From contig CM043960.1 in the NCBI GenBank assembly GCA_014529385.2, positions 25,174,396 through 25,238,395 on the forward strand: DNA of 64,000 bases, written 5' to 3'. Shown one piece after another: positions 33,961 to 46,207 of the stretch. The first letter of the stretch is position 1. Each line of letters starts with the position of its first letter. A model generated the notes under the pieces. The model was not told the DNA's origin, did not search any database, and saw nothing but the letters and a program-made list of their open reading frames with translations. Position numbers and translations under genes: made by a program. The stretch is from Adiantum capillus-veneris (lineage: Eukaryota > Streptophyta > Polypodiopsida > Polypodiales > Pteridaceae).

Positions 33961-35207
33961 TTTTTTTGCATCGTGTATGCAAGTAATTTTGAATCGGATA
34001 CATGCTTTAAGTCATGCCATAAAATTCGGGACCCTGAGGAATGCTTTCCTTTCCTACTTATATATTTTCTTATTTTTTTGGAATTTATTTTTTCCAACTT
34101 CCCTTGGTACCATTGCATGGAACATAGAGGAATTTACATTGTATACTGAGAGGTTGGAGTAGCTTGTTGCTTTTGCAATGGGCTCTCATATTATTTGTGG
34201 TGCTTGGATAGCTGCATGATTCAGTAGAGATCTCTAGGTATTTCTTCATTATCCACTTCTTGCTACTACAAATATTCATCTATATTGAATAAGTAATCAA
34301 CAATTGCTTCTTCATCAGCACTAGCCTATCATCATCATCATCACATTGATCATCATCACTTTGCTCTTTCTTTTGTTAGTAGGCTCTTCATGGGCATGGG
34401 AAGATGCATTGAGGTACCCTCACATATATTTGTGTGGCATGGTGTACACTCTTTCATCTAGGTTCCTTTTCCTTTTTGAAACCACCTTATATTCATATGT
34501 CTTTCATAATTTCTTTGAGAAGGGTATGTTTGGAATTATATGGTGGAGTACACTTCTAGAGGCGCTCGTAAAAAAATACAATCACTCTAATTTGTATATT
34601 TCTCTTTATATTTTTGTACACTTGATGCATTGTTGATATTATTGACATTGCATTTACTCCTTCCTTACATGCTTCAATATAACCATTCTTTTTATTGCCT
34701 TAATGTCGTTGACCTTAGTTGTAGATGTGGGGAGCTTAGGAACAAACATATGAGTAGCTCCTTTATAGTAGACTTAAGCTTGAAGTAACTTCTTTGAAAT
34801 CCAACAAAGTCTTGTATGGAGTTTAAAGGAGGTGGCTTGATGTATGGGGTTGACAAATCCTTACGGGTTTCTCTTGGTAGCCAAATTGGAAGTGTATATA
34901 GAACTTGGAAAATATGACAAACTTTTAAATTCTGAACCAGCCAAGTTTACTTCTTCTAAAAAATTTAAGCGGGCTTTACACAGATCTGAACAAGTACTTG
35001 GCTAAATCGAACCTCCCTTTTCCCTAACGCAACTTGCCTGACACAAAGCTATTTTTTACCACAAAAAAGTATTTAAAAAATATTGATTCACTCTCTCTAT
35101 ATATATTATCTAGACTAAGTGATCAACAAAATCTCACTCTCCCTCTCTTTCTGTATTGCACAGCCAAAAACTACTAGTTTTTCACAAGAACAGTCCACAC
35201 ACACACT
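33961..35207. other. Unassigned DNA after the Helitron
   Basis: AT-rich, no supported ORF. The Helitron 3' end (a hairpin followed by CTRR) should lie here if present, but I could not identify one with confidence. Confidence 0.4.
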
Positions 35208-35359
35208 CTTCCTCTTGTGCCATCAACTACTCTTTCCAAAATGCACCATCAAGGCATTATAATCCTTCTCTCTCTTTTATTGTCTTCCTCTTGTGCCATC
35301 AACTACTCTTTCCAAAATGCACCATCAAGGCATTATAATCCTTCTCTCTCTTTTACTGT
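35208..35359. repeat. Tandem duplication of a 76-bp unit
   Basis: Two nearly identical copies begin 'cttcctcttgtgcc' at 35208 and 35284. The frame through them encodes a repeated NYSFQNAPSRHYNPSLS peptide, but 76 is not a multiple of three, so this appears in shifted frames and is not evidence of coding. Confidence 0.92.
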
Positions 35360-35541
35360 CTATTGTGTAGGGTTGGAGAAAAACTTCTGTCTCTCACACA
35401 CAAATTTTCATCAAGTTAACAAAGATTCTCTCTCGTGTTCACTACATAGGGCATTAGATAGAACTCTCTCCATTACATTATTTACATCATGAAGGGTTGG
35501 TCTTGTCTTCCTCATAAATGCACCATGAATAGAAAAGTGAG

Positions 35542-35638
<97 letters not shown>
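35542..35638. repeat. (CT)n microsatellite, ~97 bp
   Basis: Pure CT run. The surrounding 35100-35900 is also CT-rich, with many CTCTCT patches. Confidence 0.97.
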
Positions 35639-35640
<2 letters not shown>

Positions 35641-38579
35641 TGCAATATTAAGAAAGGCGATCTCTTATTGTGAAATGGAAGCAACAACTTCTCCTCCAAC
35701 TCTCTTCCTTTCATTCTGTTATGCGCTATCAAGAGCAACAGATATTACTCTCTGTCTCAATTGTGTATTTACAAAGCTAACACGAAGTACTTCTCTCTCA
35801 TGTTATGAAAAGAACAACAACAAAACAACTCTATCTCCCTCTCTTTCTCTTTGTTGCACCTGAGATAGTAAGAAGGCAAACCTCTTTTCCCTTTCTCTCT
35901 TTGTTCATATGCTGGACAGTTGATACCTCTCAGTCGTGATGAATAGGATGTCTTGAGAATGATCTTATTTGACTTGCATAGATGTTAAAGCTTAAAATAG
36001 TCCAATTTTATCTCTTCGTCATAATTCCAAAATTAGAAGCGCAAATTATTATCGACAAGGGTTGGGTCTTGCAAAATCATTGTATGTACAACCAAATAAC
36101 CAAATCATACCTACTGATTGGATTACAGTCGTTGGAAAATCACATTCTGTTGACCGCTGGGTCAACAACACAACATAACTCAAGTTTCGTACCAAAGTCT
36201 TATCTTTTGCGAGTTATGAAATGCTGCGGATTATGGATATAAACGTCATTTGTAATGAGTAGTTATTCTAGTTTCAGAAGCCGGGGTGCAATGGCACTTC
36301 CAGATTGTAAATACAAAGCCATTTGACCCTTTCAACCCCATTTTTGGTTAAACCTAAGGTAGCCTTAGTATATAAGGTACCTAGGTCATTTTGTAAAGGG
36401 GGGACTTTTATCATAATCAAGTTTTAGCGCTACCGTCTACTGTGTGTGAGAGAGAAAGAGAGTGAGCGTGAGCTTCATCCTCTCGCTACGCCCGGCTCGC
36501 TCAACACATTGGAGATCCAACTGCACCATTGCGGTAGGCTCGAGGAGAGCTACGCGACAACGCCAAGCATTCCCCGCGAGACGAAGCGCACACGCCGACG
36601 CATCTACGAGCTATTTGTGGTCGTAAGTGTATCAAACGATGTCTGTTTTCTGCGTGCTAGTAGTCTATAGAATCGTGGCGACATAAGCTACGCATAGGTA
36701 CTCATAAATTTCAATTTCGGGCACTTTCAAAATTCGGCTCTGTCATCCTACGCGTTTTCCGCAAATGGGTTTAGAGGTGGGGTTTTGAGTGTAGAAGCTT
36801 AGAGACAGGTGTATCCTAGTGAGGGGATGGTGTTCCTTAAGTTTCGTATGAATCTGGCATGATTAGGTGAGTTACCTTTCGTATGTGTGTATGTGGCTAG
36901 GTGGTGTAGTTGAGGGCAGTGAGGTTCTTGATTGTGGTTTAGTTGGCCTTCCTGAGTGTTGTATGTGTAGGATGGTCTCAGCCTGACAAGCTTAAGAGAT
37001 TTCCTCCGTGTGCCTATCGTGTCATCTGTGTCCTCGATTGACATTATGTTGATCTAGGTAGTGTTTGCATGCACTTCATGGGTGTGTGAGTCTATCCCGT
37101 CCAACACATTCTCCAACCACTTTTAGATTGCCTACCTTGCCAATGATATACCAAGTTTTACTAGTAGTAGCCAAACCTCCCAAATTTCAGGCACGAGAGA
37201 AATTTCACAAAGATCTACAAGTTACTTTGAACAAAGATTTCATGTTAGGATGAGTTTTACTTTCCTTCTGAATATTGGGATGTATATATGTTCTCGGGAT
37301 CTTTTCTCACCTAAAATTATCCCCTAGCATATAAGACATCCCCTAGTTGGCTATTTTCCCTATCTATCATGTACAATGGATATTCATCCTGATTTTTAAC
37401 TCAGTTATATCAACCTTTGAGGTGTTTTTCTTTTTTACACAATGTTCTCTATGCCTTTGAGCTAGTGTATTGCCATGCTTACTCTTTTTGTGAAAGATCT
37501 TAATTTTGTGACAACATGTGAGTCTAAACTCACTCCAACCATGTTATTAAATTAAAGCAATGTTTAAACCATACAAGTATACCTTCTTTATGGTCAAGTT
37601 TTGAATTTTCATACTATGAGAAATCCTTAAGACAGAATAAGGATTATACAGACAAGGTTAGTTCCATAGTGGATAAATACTTGACAGACTTCTTTTAATC
37701 ACTATGTGGTGGTTTGATCACTATGGGGTGATCTACGCTATTCCACTAGGTGGCAGGTAGCCACTAGAAGAACGCCAACTTCCCTTATTTTGTCATGTGA
37801 TTGATGGACACCAATTGATGACGGAAGTTAGTATTTATATTACCAGAGCAAAAATGATAGGTTGAATCATTCTTATATTATTGTTATTTTGTATCCTGTT
37901 CTAGGACTTTTTGAACTGACCAATAGATGTACTATTGACCTATGAACCTGTGTCAATATTTCATGTTCTTAAAGCCTTTGAGCCATCATGTGAGACCACT
38001 AGAAGCCTTTGAGCTGGGTAGGCAATGCTTAATGATTAATGTGACCCATTGATTGGTGTCATGGGATTACAACCTCTGAACCATGCATCAAGGCTAAGTT
38101 GCTGACTCCCAAGTAAGATTATTTATGAAAGTAGGGCAAAATTGGTGGAAACTTCAAGCATCAATAACTAGATTTATCAAGATATCACTTCAATTGCCTT
38201 ATACAAAAGTTCATGAAAAAAGAAATCGCTTTTGGAGCATACTTAACCATCTATTTTTAAAGGATACATCAGGAGCACTATGTCATAAATTGATTCTAGG
38301 CTGGAGCACCAAAGCCTATTTTCTTACAGGATGCACTTATCAAAACTCTTGATAAAGAAGATTCAACACAATTCTAGCCTTCCATGATAGAAGACAGAGG
38401 ATTGAAGATAGAATTTGTGGCATAAATGCCACAACCAAGACCCACAATATGAAAAACTCTTAATGTAGTAAGAAGAGTTACCATTGGGTAGGATTAAAGG
38501 GAGATGTACTTCATTATGTACACTGAGAGAGGAGATCAGACGGAGAGAGAAAGTAACACATTTGAGGATATTTTAAGGG
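35639..38579. other. Mostly unassigned DNA; promoter-like segment at 36.37-36.66 kb
   Basis: No confident gene. A TATATAAGG at about 36380 precedes a GA-rich and then markedly GC-rich stretch (36440-36630) ending in a donor-like CG|GTCGTAAGTG near 36620. This resembles the leader segment at 6020-6282 of the giant element in layout, though not clearly in sequence. It may be a promoter plus untranslated first exon of an unknown transcript. The rest holds short ORFs only. Confidence 0.3.
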
Positions 38580-39287
38580 CTTATTGTAGCAGGGAAATTT
38601 CAAATGGATTCAATATCTTCATTTGGTAGAATACGCTAAATTCATCTTACCATTCGAGTATTGGTATGATGCCATTTAATGCTCTTATGGTCAAGAGTGT
38701 TTATCTCCTTTGAACTTCTTAGATCGTGCCAAAAGGATGATTAAAGAAATATATGAGCAAACAAAGGCCATTCATAAAGATATTCAAGCAACATAGGATC
38801 GGCAAATACATTATGCTAATTTAAGTCGGTCAGATAGACAATTTAAGGAAGGAGATAAGATATTTCTATGGGTCAGACCGAAAAGAAGTACTTTATTCCT
38901 GGGCAAGTATAACAATCTTAGCCCAAGGTACTACAGTCCGTATGAAGTTGTCAAGAAGATAGGAACTCAAGCTTACAAAATAAAGCTTCCCGTTTATGTG
39001 AAGGTACATGATATGTTTCATGTTAGTCTTCTAAAGTCTTACATCCCAAACCCAACACATGTAATGGATGATGAGAAGATAGCAATGTTGACTCAGAGCA
39101 CCCTTCAACTTCAACCAGATTGTATCTTAGAGACTATGGAGAAAACTCTTAGGAATACAACTCTCAAGGAACATCTAGTTTAGTGGAAGGGTTTCCCATC
39201 CCATGATGCTACTTGGAAAGATGAAGCGATTACCCCGAATTTTTTTCTCAAGATGAGGACATCTCAAATCCTTCAAGTTGGGTAGAA
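38580..39287 (+). pseudogene. Ty3/gypsy integrase C-terminus and chromodomain remnant
   Basis: Starting near 38580 the sequence reads through frameshifts as the end of a gypsy integrase (YLHLVEYAKF, then YGQECLSPLNFLDRAKRM). It continues with the basic GPY/F-like region (FKEGDKIFLWVRPKR near 38850; LSPRYYSPYEVVKKIG near 38920; VHDMFHVSLLKSYIPNP at about 39005). A chromodomain-like tail follows (LQPDCILETMEKTLRN, then WKGFPSHDATWKDE near 39185). This is the chromovirus arrangement. It ends immediately before LTR A1, so it is probably the 3' coding end of an A-family element whose upstream part is missing. Confidence 0.75.
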
Positions 39288-39604
39288 TGTAATTGTCTCT
39301 CAAAAATCTTAAAATTCTAAATTAAAAGCTAGAATAAATTCTGTAGTTATCTATGTTTAGAAAAGTTTTATTAGTAGAGCTATAACATGATCCATTATGA
39401 TGGAGATGGATGGGGTATTCATGTTGTATGTGAGGTTCTTGTTGTTGGAGCTATATATAGATAGACTCTATATAGCTCCAACAATTGTTGGAGCTATATA
39501 TAGAGTCTATCTATATATAGCCCTAGGTAACCCTAGGTCCTCTCTATATATTGATATCTTGTGTGTGTATTCTACACACTTTGGGGATGCAATTGATGGT
39601 GTCT

Positions 39605-39675
<71 letters not shown>

Positions 39676-39679
39676 AACA
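39288..39679 (+). repeat. LTR A1 of an A-family element
   Basis: 392 bp, starts TGTAATTGTCTC and ends CTCAACA. It is flanked on the left by pol 3' coding and on the right by a PBS, so it acts at once as a 3' and as a 5' LTR. It contains a 70-bp palindrome (39451-39520) and a (CT)n run near its 3' end (39607-39672). It matches 60935-61375. Confidence 0.82.
39451..39520. repeat. Near-perfect palindrome in LTR A1
   Basis: The arms meet at AACAA|TTGTT (centre 39484/39485). The left arm CTATATATAGATAGACTC and the right arm GAGTCTATCTATATATAG pair, with a 2-base length difference. The LTR A2 copy (about 61108-61180) keeps the palindrome with a few mismatches. Confidence 0.85.
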
Positions 39680-39691
39680 TGGTATCAGAGC
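39680..39691 (+). other. Primer-binding site after LTR A1
   Basis: TGGTATCAGAGC, the initiator-Met primer site, with no gap after the LTR. The A2 copy at 61376 reads TGGTACCAGAGC, one mismatch. Confidence 0.9.
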
Positions 39692-40969
39692 AAGGCTATT
39701 CTTGGAAAAGCAGAAATCGTTCTTTTCTCTAGGATCAAGGGTAAAATTTTTTGATGAAGACATTTTCTACAAATATTCGTTCTTTGAAAACAATCCTCGA
39801 GGCCTAAAGGAGAACTCTGTTCTGCATGTTTTTGTGTCTCACAAGAAGATCAAGATTCTGCACCGTTTGGGAGATACGTCAAATTTTGTTTCAGGGTGAA
39901 ATTTCTCTCTCTTTGACGCTTTCCAACACAGCAGAAGGTGCCTTCAAGAAGAAGATCTTTCTCTATCTCATGTGCATAAAAGCATAGAAAAAACATAAGG
40001 TATGTTGGATGTCTCTCTTTGTCTCCTTATCTCTTTTTAATGTTTGCAGCATGAGAACAACATGCATAAAGCGGTGCTAGAAAGGTCGTCAAGACAACAA
40101 GAGTGTGAAGGAGCATCTTCTCTGCCACCATCATCATCTTCCTCCTCAGCTAAGTGATACTTGTCTCATCACGCGTTGAAGTACATTATATATGCTTGTT
40201 TTCCAAATTAATTTTGTACACTCTCTCTCTCTTTTCATAACACATAGGTGCTTCTTGCATCCATGTAAGTCTTGTGGATAATCTCTTATAGTATCATGAG
40301 CACTTTGAAAAATTAGTTTTGCAGGGTTGTTTTAATATGAGCGATACACTTAAGATTATGTAATTTTATTTTGTTGATTCCCTAAGCTAAGTGTTTGTTT
40401 CTTTCTTGCATCATGTGCATCATCTTGTTATCTTCCTTGTGTGAAAACTTCTTTCACATATAGTTTAAGGATTGGATTATGTTAGCTTCCGGTACAAAGA
40501 GACAAAAATCACCTGAGACAGAGCATCTATTTATGCATGGGAGTGGTGTTCTACTTTTGGTGGCCTATGTTCATATTATACACGTTTATTTTCTTCATTC
40601 TCCTATTATACATGTTTATTTTGAAGCATAATACTTATTTCCTTTGTTGACATTCTTACTCCATCAGTGGTACAAATACTTAATATTCGGCCACTCGTAC
40701 AAATCAATTTAATCTAAAAGATTGTCATAGTCATTAGTCGTATTTTTTGGTCTTTATCCTCACGCACATTGGATTTGTCTCGATCATGCACACAAGATTC
40801 ATCTCATGAGATAAGGCTGCTCGTCAGTGTATACTTTTAGCTCTTAACAATTCACTCATGCTAGATGTTTATTCGGTATCAATATCATATGCTATATGGG
40901 ACTTTCTTATCATTATGTTTGAGAAGAAAAGTGGCACATGGATTTTGTATCTCCGTAATCTTTTGGGAA
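39692..40969 (+). other. Leader of the A-family element, part 1
   Basis: About 1.28 kb, closely repeated at 61388-62652. Short ORFs occur in both copies, but they are not conserved as ORFs to the same end, and I do not support a gene. It is interrupted at 40970 by element B and continues at 47805. Confidence 0.65.
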
Positions 40970-42545
40970 TGTCATAATAATCAATATCTAATTCTCCTAA
41001 ATGATTTTCTCATGTTAAATTGATCATTAAATATGGGGAAGTGCCAGGGGAGAAAAAGCTAGAATATTGGTTAAGCTAGTAAACCGGCCATAGTAGGGAT
41101 CCAAAGGAGGGAAAATAGGGATCCAAAGGGGGGGCCATCTACAAAAGAGCAATGTGCAACAATGGGCTTAAAAGACCTTAAGGTTCAACCCATTGAGACT
41201 TCAAAATGCTAAGGTTCCAAAATTCAAAGGTTGTGTCCAAAGGTCAAAGCTTTGGAAATTTGGATGCCTTGTGTGTGTGTACAAAAGTCTTCACAATTCC
41301 CTACATAGGAGGGGGAGAGCACAAGAAGTAGGGGATGAGAGAGAAACACCCACACACACTCACAAGCTTCATTTGTACACAAGGGGAAAGAGGGACGCAT
41401 GTCAGAGCTCCCTAGGCCAGATGCCCACAAGGTGTACTCAAATCCTATTGGATGTCCATGAGAATTAGGCTAGAGTAAATCTAGTTTAATTAATTTAAAA
41501 ACACTTAATAAAAGAACCATTAAGAATTAAGCTCTCTAGAAGACTATTGGATAGTCTCCCAAGGGGTCGAATGAGCATTCAACAGCCCAATGGCTAGCCT
41601 AATTCCTATTGGCCAGGAGGCAAAGGGGTCCAACGAGAGTTCAAGTGAATTAATTAATTACCTAAAGCTCTCACAAAAAGGGCAAGGGGACACATTTCAA
41701 AAGGCTATCACTTATGCTGCTTAATTTCCATTGGCTAGGCTTGCGGAGGTCCAATAGGATTGTAGCATGAGCAATTAGCAAGTGGGGTCGACCAAGAGAG
41801 AGAGGGGGCTGATTTTTTCAAGGCATTATTCACTTACACACTCACACAATCAATGTGTGAAGCAAGAAGACTCTCTCTCTCCTTCTCAAGCTTTAATGGA
41901 AAGCTTACCACCTACTCCAAGCTTGTGAGAAGGGAGGCCTACACCAACAACTCTTGGCTTTGTGATGCAAATCCAACCAAGAGCCAAGATTCAATGCATG
42001 CTCATCTCCTCTACATGCTAATTACTAAGCTAAGCTATGATAATATGAGTGATTATGTGAGGAGATGTACATCTTTCTCGTAAGACTACTCCTACTTCCT
42101 CTCAATCTACTCTCATACCCCGCTAGCTCTCACCATCTTCGAAGGTGTGTGAGGTCTTGCGTCTGAGACCGTGATGGAATTGATTTTGTGTTTGATAAGT
42201 GTTTTTCTTAGTGCTTGAAGTTTCCATCTTCATTGCACTAGCTAGTATTGAAGGAACACAAAGAATTGTATTGTAAAATGCCTCTCTTGATGGGAGAAAC
42301 CATAATACAAAGCCTTTTGGAGGGGGGACCGGCTCCATGCAAATCCGGTCCTCAACTATTGTCAATTGCTTAATTTCTGTCTCTTTTGAAGTATTGTTCA
42401 TGCTATCTAGCTAGGTGTTATACTTTTTGTTGCTCTCTCCACCCAAGCACTCTTGTTATTCTCATTAGGAATCTATTCTAATGAAATGCTCACTATGTTC
42501 ATGCTATTTTTCGCTACACAAGTTACTAGGCCATTAAATGTTACA
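40970..42545 (+). repeat. 5' LTR of element B
   Basis: 1576 bp. The stretch 41440-41770 holds at least six CCAAT/ATTGG boxes in both orientations. Small ORFs here recur in the other LTR only because the LTRs are copies. Confidence 0.93.
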
Positions 42546-42546
42546 T

Positions 42547-42558
42547 TGGTATCAGAGC
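42547..42558 (+). other. Primer-binding site of element B
   Basis: TGGTATCAGAGC, one base after the LTR; initiator-Met type. Confidence 0.93.
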
Positions 42559-42897
42559 ACAAAATTTCTCTTTTCTTGCTCAAGAAGGGAGATCCTCAAG
42601 GTAGCTATAAATGGTTGGTGTTATTAATTGCATGTGAGTAAGTAGAATAGGGATTTTTTAGCCTTGTAGTGTGCCTGCCTTTGCGCAGCTAACGGGGCAT
42701 CACCGTCGAGAGCTATGGTCTTAATAGTGGAGTCCTACGAGACTTGCCTACGGCTTAACCACTATTGAGCTATTAGAAGCTTGACAAGAGCCAGCGTTGT
42801 TTTGGTGTTGAACGATCCTCTCTTCTATTCCTTGCAATTAATGTATTCGAGCCACAGGTACAGTAGCTTGAGTGCTTTTTCTAAAGGGGTAAAGAGG

Positions 42898-43740
42898 AGT
42901 AGCAACTAGGGCTTGAAGTGCCAAAGTACACCTAAAAAGTTTACACCTAGAAGTTGTTAGAATGGCTGACAACAGTAAGAGAGTGAAATTAATGTTGATA
43001 ACTTTGATTTTGCTAATGAGCAGGCTACTAATGATGCCCCGATGCTTGTTAACTATCTTGTTTCTAAACTTCAACAAGCCATGGGAAATCCATCCCTCCA
43101 AAGTGAAGTGCAAAGGTAGCTTTGTGCTCATGGGATTCTCCAAGCTCCCCACCATGACAAGAGAGAACCTAGGAAGCCAGGAAGCCTCCTTGCAACACTT
43201 CCAAAGAAGCCTCTCTCCGATTCGGGAACAAGAAGGGGATCCATATGAAGGGCTCAAAAATTTTCTCCTTGATGACGCATCTCCTTCTCAAAAGAGAATT
43301 CAGGAGCCCCCACCGAAGGACCGAGAAATAAGTGAGGCTCCTGCCACCTCGGCAGAGATGGCTCCACGAAGATGGCAGGCTAAACGCTCTCCATCACCTC
43401 CAAAACGGAGAAGACCATCACATACTTGTCCACACCCTACTTCAATGAGGGGTGACAAAAAGCAAGAGAAGAAAAAGGCGAGAAAGAGGACACCCTCTTC
43501 TCCATCTTCTTCATCCTCTTCCTCTTATGAAAGTGATGGTGAAGACAAAGAAGATCAAGGCGAGAAAGAGGTCACCCTCTTCTTGATCTTCCTCAAATTC
43601 TTAACCTTCTGAAGAAAGTGGTGGTGCAACCTTTGAACCATCAAAAAGAAGAGGCCATAGGAAATCCTATGTGATGGATGTCTTTCTATCTGCAATGAGC
43701 CAATTATGAGTAGAGGAATGACCTCTTTGCTCCATCTCGG
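42898..43740 (+). pseudogene. Gag N-terminal remnant of element B
   Basis: A coding-like frame reads FANEQATNDAPMLVNYLVSK (about 43010-43070), followed by stops and frame changes. From about 43300 the sequence is Pro/Arg/Lys-rich with a Ser run (43500-43530) and a nearly repeated 'gatcttcctc' region. No zinc knuckle and no protease Asp motif occur before 43740, where RT connection sequence starts abruptly. The deletion junction is therefore probably between about 43600 and 43745. Confidence 0.5.
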
Positions 43741-43744
43741 CACC

Positions 43745-44550
43745 ATTTTGATGGCATCCAAATGGATCCATCAAAATTAGAGGTAATAAAAGGATGGCCT
43801 AAACCAAGGAATCTTCATGAACTAAGAAGCTTTATAGGTATGTGTGCATACTATAGATGCTTCATAGAAAATTTCTCACTAATAGCAGGACCATTACATG
43901 ACCTAACAAAGAAAACGTTAGGTACACATGGTCTGCCAAGGAGAACAATGCTTTCAAAAAGCTTATCTCTCAACCTGTGCTTATACTACCGGATCTCTCA
44001 AAGCCATTTGAGGTCCAATGTGATGCTTGTGGTGATTGCCTTGGAGCTGTTTTGCTCCAAGAAGGGCACGCCATAGGCTACGAAAGTCGAAGGCTCGACC
44101 CAGTTGAGCAAGATTTAGCCATATATGAAAAGGAACCCCTCGCGGTTCTACATGCCCTATACTGATGGAAGCACTATTTATTGGGGACTCCTCTCATTTT
44201 GCGAACGGATCACCAAAGTCTTAAGTACTTCCTGACGTAGACCAAGCTCTCTGACAAACAAATGAGGTGGGCAAATTTTCTTTTGCAATTTCATTCTCAT
44301 ATTGCTCACGTTGGTGGCAAGCATAATCAAGTAGCCGATGCACTCTCAAGACGGCCAAGAGTGAATGCGGTTTCCATAGCAACTCACAATGATCTATCTT
44401 CAATGATAGATGAGTATGCTATTGATCCCGATTTTAGAGATGTGATTTCAGCCATTGCACTAGGGAAGAAAAGAAGAACCATTTACTTTACAAGATGGTT
44501 ATCGTCTCTATGGCAATAGACTATGTGTTACTAACTCACTCCGTGAGAAA
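43745..44550 (+). pseudogene. RT connection and RNase H of element B
   Basis: The frame opens at MDPSKLEVIKGWPKP (43762) with LRSFIGMCAYYRCFI, the end of gypsy RT. A frameshift near 43920 leads to RNase H: FEVQCDACGDCLGAVL (Asp near 44020), AIYEKEPLAVLHA (Glu near 44130), LRTDHQSLKYFL (Asp near 44208) and QVADALSRR (Asp near 44338). All four acidic residues are present, but TGA at about 44163 and TAG at about 44237 interrupt the frame. The RT catalytic YVDD region is absent. Confidence 0.8.
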
Positions 44551-45230
44551 GTAATGTATGAATTGCATGTTCCTCCTTATGCAGGACATAGAGGGATTCA
44601 GTCTACCCTAAAGGGGATTGAAACATATTTCTATTGGCCTACCATGAAAGCAAACATACAAGAGTATGTTTCTAAATGTGTGGTATGCCAAAAGACGAAG
44701 TTTGATAGAGGGAAGCAACCGGGATTGCTTCAACCTTTGCCAATCCTTAATTCACCATGGGAGAGCATATCCATGGATTTTATCTTTGGATTGCCTAAGT
44801 CTATACATGGGAATACGGGAATATGGACGATAGTAGACAGATTCAATAAATAAGCTCATTTTATACCTGTCAAAAAGACTATCAAATCCCATCAAATGGC
44901 AACCCTCTTCATTTCACAAATCTTCAAGTACCATGGCTTGCTAATGTCCATAGTGTCGGATAGAGATCCTAGAATGACCAGTAATTTTTGGAAGGGTCTC
45001 TTTGAGAATTTAGGGACAAGGCTAAACTTATCTTCAGCCTATCATCCACAAACAGATGGCCAAAGTGAAATAGCTAACCTAGCAATTCTTGATCTACTAA
45101 AAGCCTATGTAACGGAAGTAGATCAAAGATCTCAATGGGAGAAGTACTTACCCTTAGTGGAGTATGCCTACAATAACACTGTACATACTTCCACGAGAAA
45201 GCACCTTTTCACGTAATTGAGGGAAGATCA
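44551..45230 (+). pseudogene. Integrase of element B
   Basis: The H2C2 zinc domain is intact (ELHVPPYAGHRG, then CVVCQKTK). The DDE core is visible: ISMDFIFGLPKS (Asp near 44776), IVSDRDPRM (Asp near 44960) and DGQSEIANLA (Glu near 45069). An in-frame TAA at 44851-44853 and further breaks after LPLVEYAYNN (about 45160) disable it. Confidence 0.82.
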
Positions 45231-45854
45231 AAAATTCCCCTGCTACTTAAGGTACATGGGAAGATCTTCGCTGCAGATGAGTATAGCAGAGACCTACAAG
45301 AATCTTTCCAAAAGATTAAGAATGCTATCTCTATCTCACAGCAAAGGCAAAAGGTTGTTGCTGACAAGCACAGAAGAGCCCAAGCCTTTAAAGAAAATGA
45401 TTGGGTCTTACTCAAATTTCCCAAGGCTCAATTAAGGCACATGAGGGGCAAGAATCCTACGGGACACCAAAAGTACTATGCTAAGTTAGCAAAAAGGTAC
45501 TATGGTCCCTTCCAAGTGCTTAGGCCAATCAATGAGATGGACTACCAACTCAAGTTGCCCAACCACTGGCTCATACACAATGCTTTCCATGTGAGCCTAC
45601 TAAAGCCTTACAAAGGAGAGCCACCACAAGAACCAACAATTGAAGACCCACCGGAGATCAAGGACCAAGAAGAGGTGCTGCAGCTTGACTCCATCCTCCG
45701 ACATGAAGACAAGGTACTAAGAGGCGGTAAGACTATCCAACGATATCTTATTAAGTTTAAGAATTATCCTTTTGAAGATCCTAGATGGATGCAAGGCATA
45801 CAATTAAAGGATAACCTAAACCTTGTCAATGCTTACAATGCTTCCCAAGAGTAA
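45231..45854 (+). pseudogene. Integrase C-terminus with chromodomain-like tail of element B
   Basis: After a frameshifted stretch (45237-45435) the frame 45441-45854 is open: a basic region (KYYAKLAKRYYGPFQVL), NAFHVSLLKPYKGEP, then VLQLDSILRHEDKVLR and YLIKFKNYPFEDPRWM. The last two blocks match a chromovirus integrase chromodomain, which guides integration to particular chromatin. The aromatic pattern is partly changed. Confidence 0.78.
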
Positions 45855-46195
45855 GCAAATGTACAAATGTTAAAATGAACAAAATTTTTTGTCTTATAGG
45901 ACTCTCTTTTTCTTTATTGTGCACAAAAATGAAGTAGTATGCATGGTTAGATCAAGTTTGCGGAGACGACGTCTCCCAAACACCAAGTAGAGCTTGTCAC
46001 TCTACTATGGAAGATTGATAGGACTAATGTGCAGACATGCTTGCGGCAGCTTAGGCTCTCAAGTGCCAAATGGACTAGTCATCCATTCTGGAACGATGTC
46101 GTAGAATAACATAGGGATCCTCTACCCGCTAGGAAAAGGACTAATGAATATGCTTTATCTTCTCTACCCCATAGTCGAGGATGACTATGATTTCA

Positions 46196-46207
46196 AGAGA
46201 GAGGTAA
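46196..46207 (+). other. Polypurine tract of element B
   Basis: AGAGAGAGGTAA lies directly before the 3' LTR at 46208. Confidence 0.6.

Noticed and set aside
35156-35492. ORFs with a repeated Asn-Tyr-Ser-Phe-Gln peptide
   Set aside because: They come from a 76-bp tandem duplication, which is not a multiple of three and so cannot preserve a reading frame.
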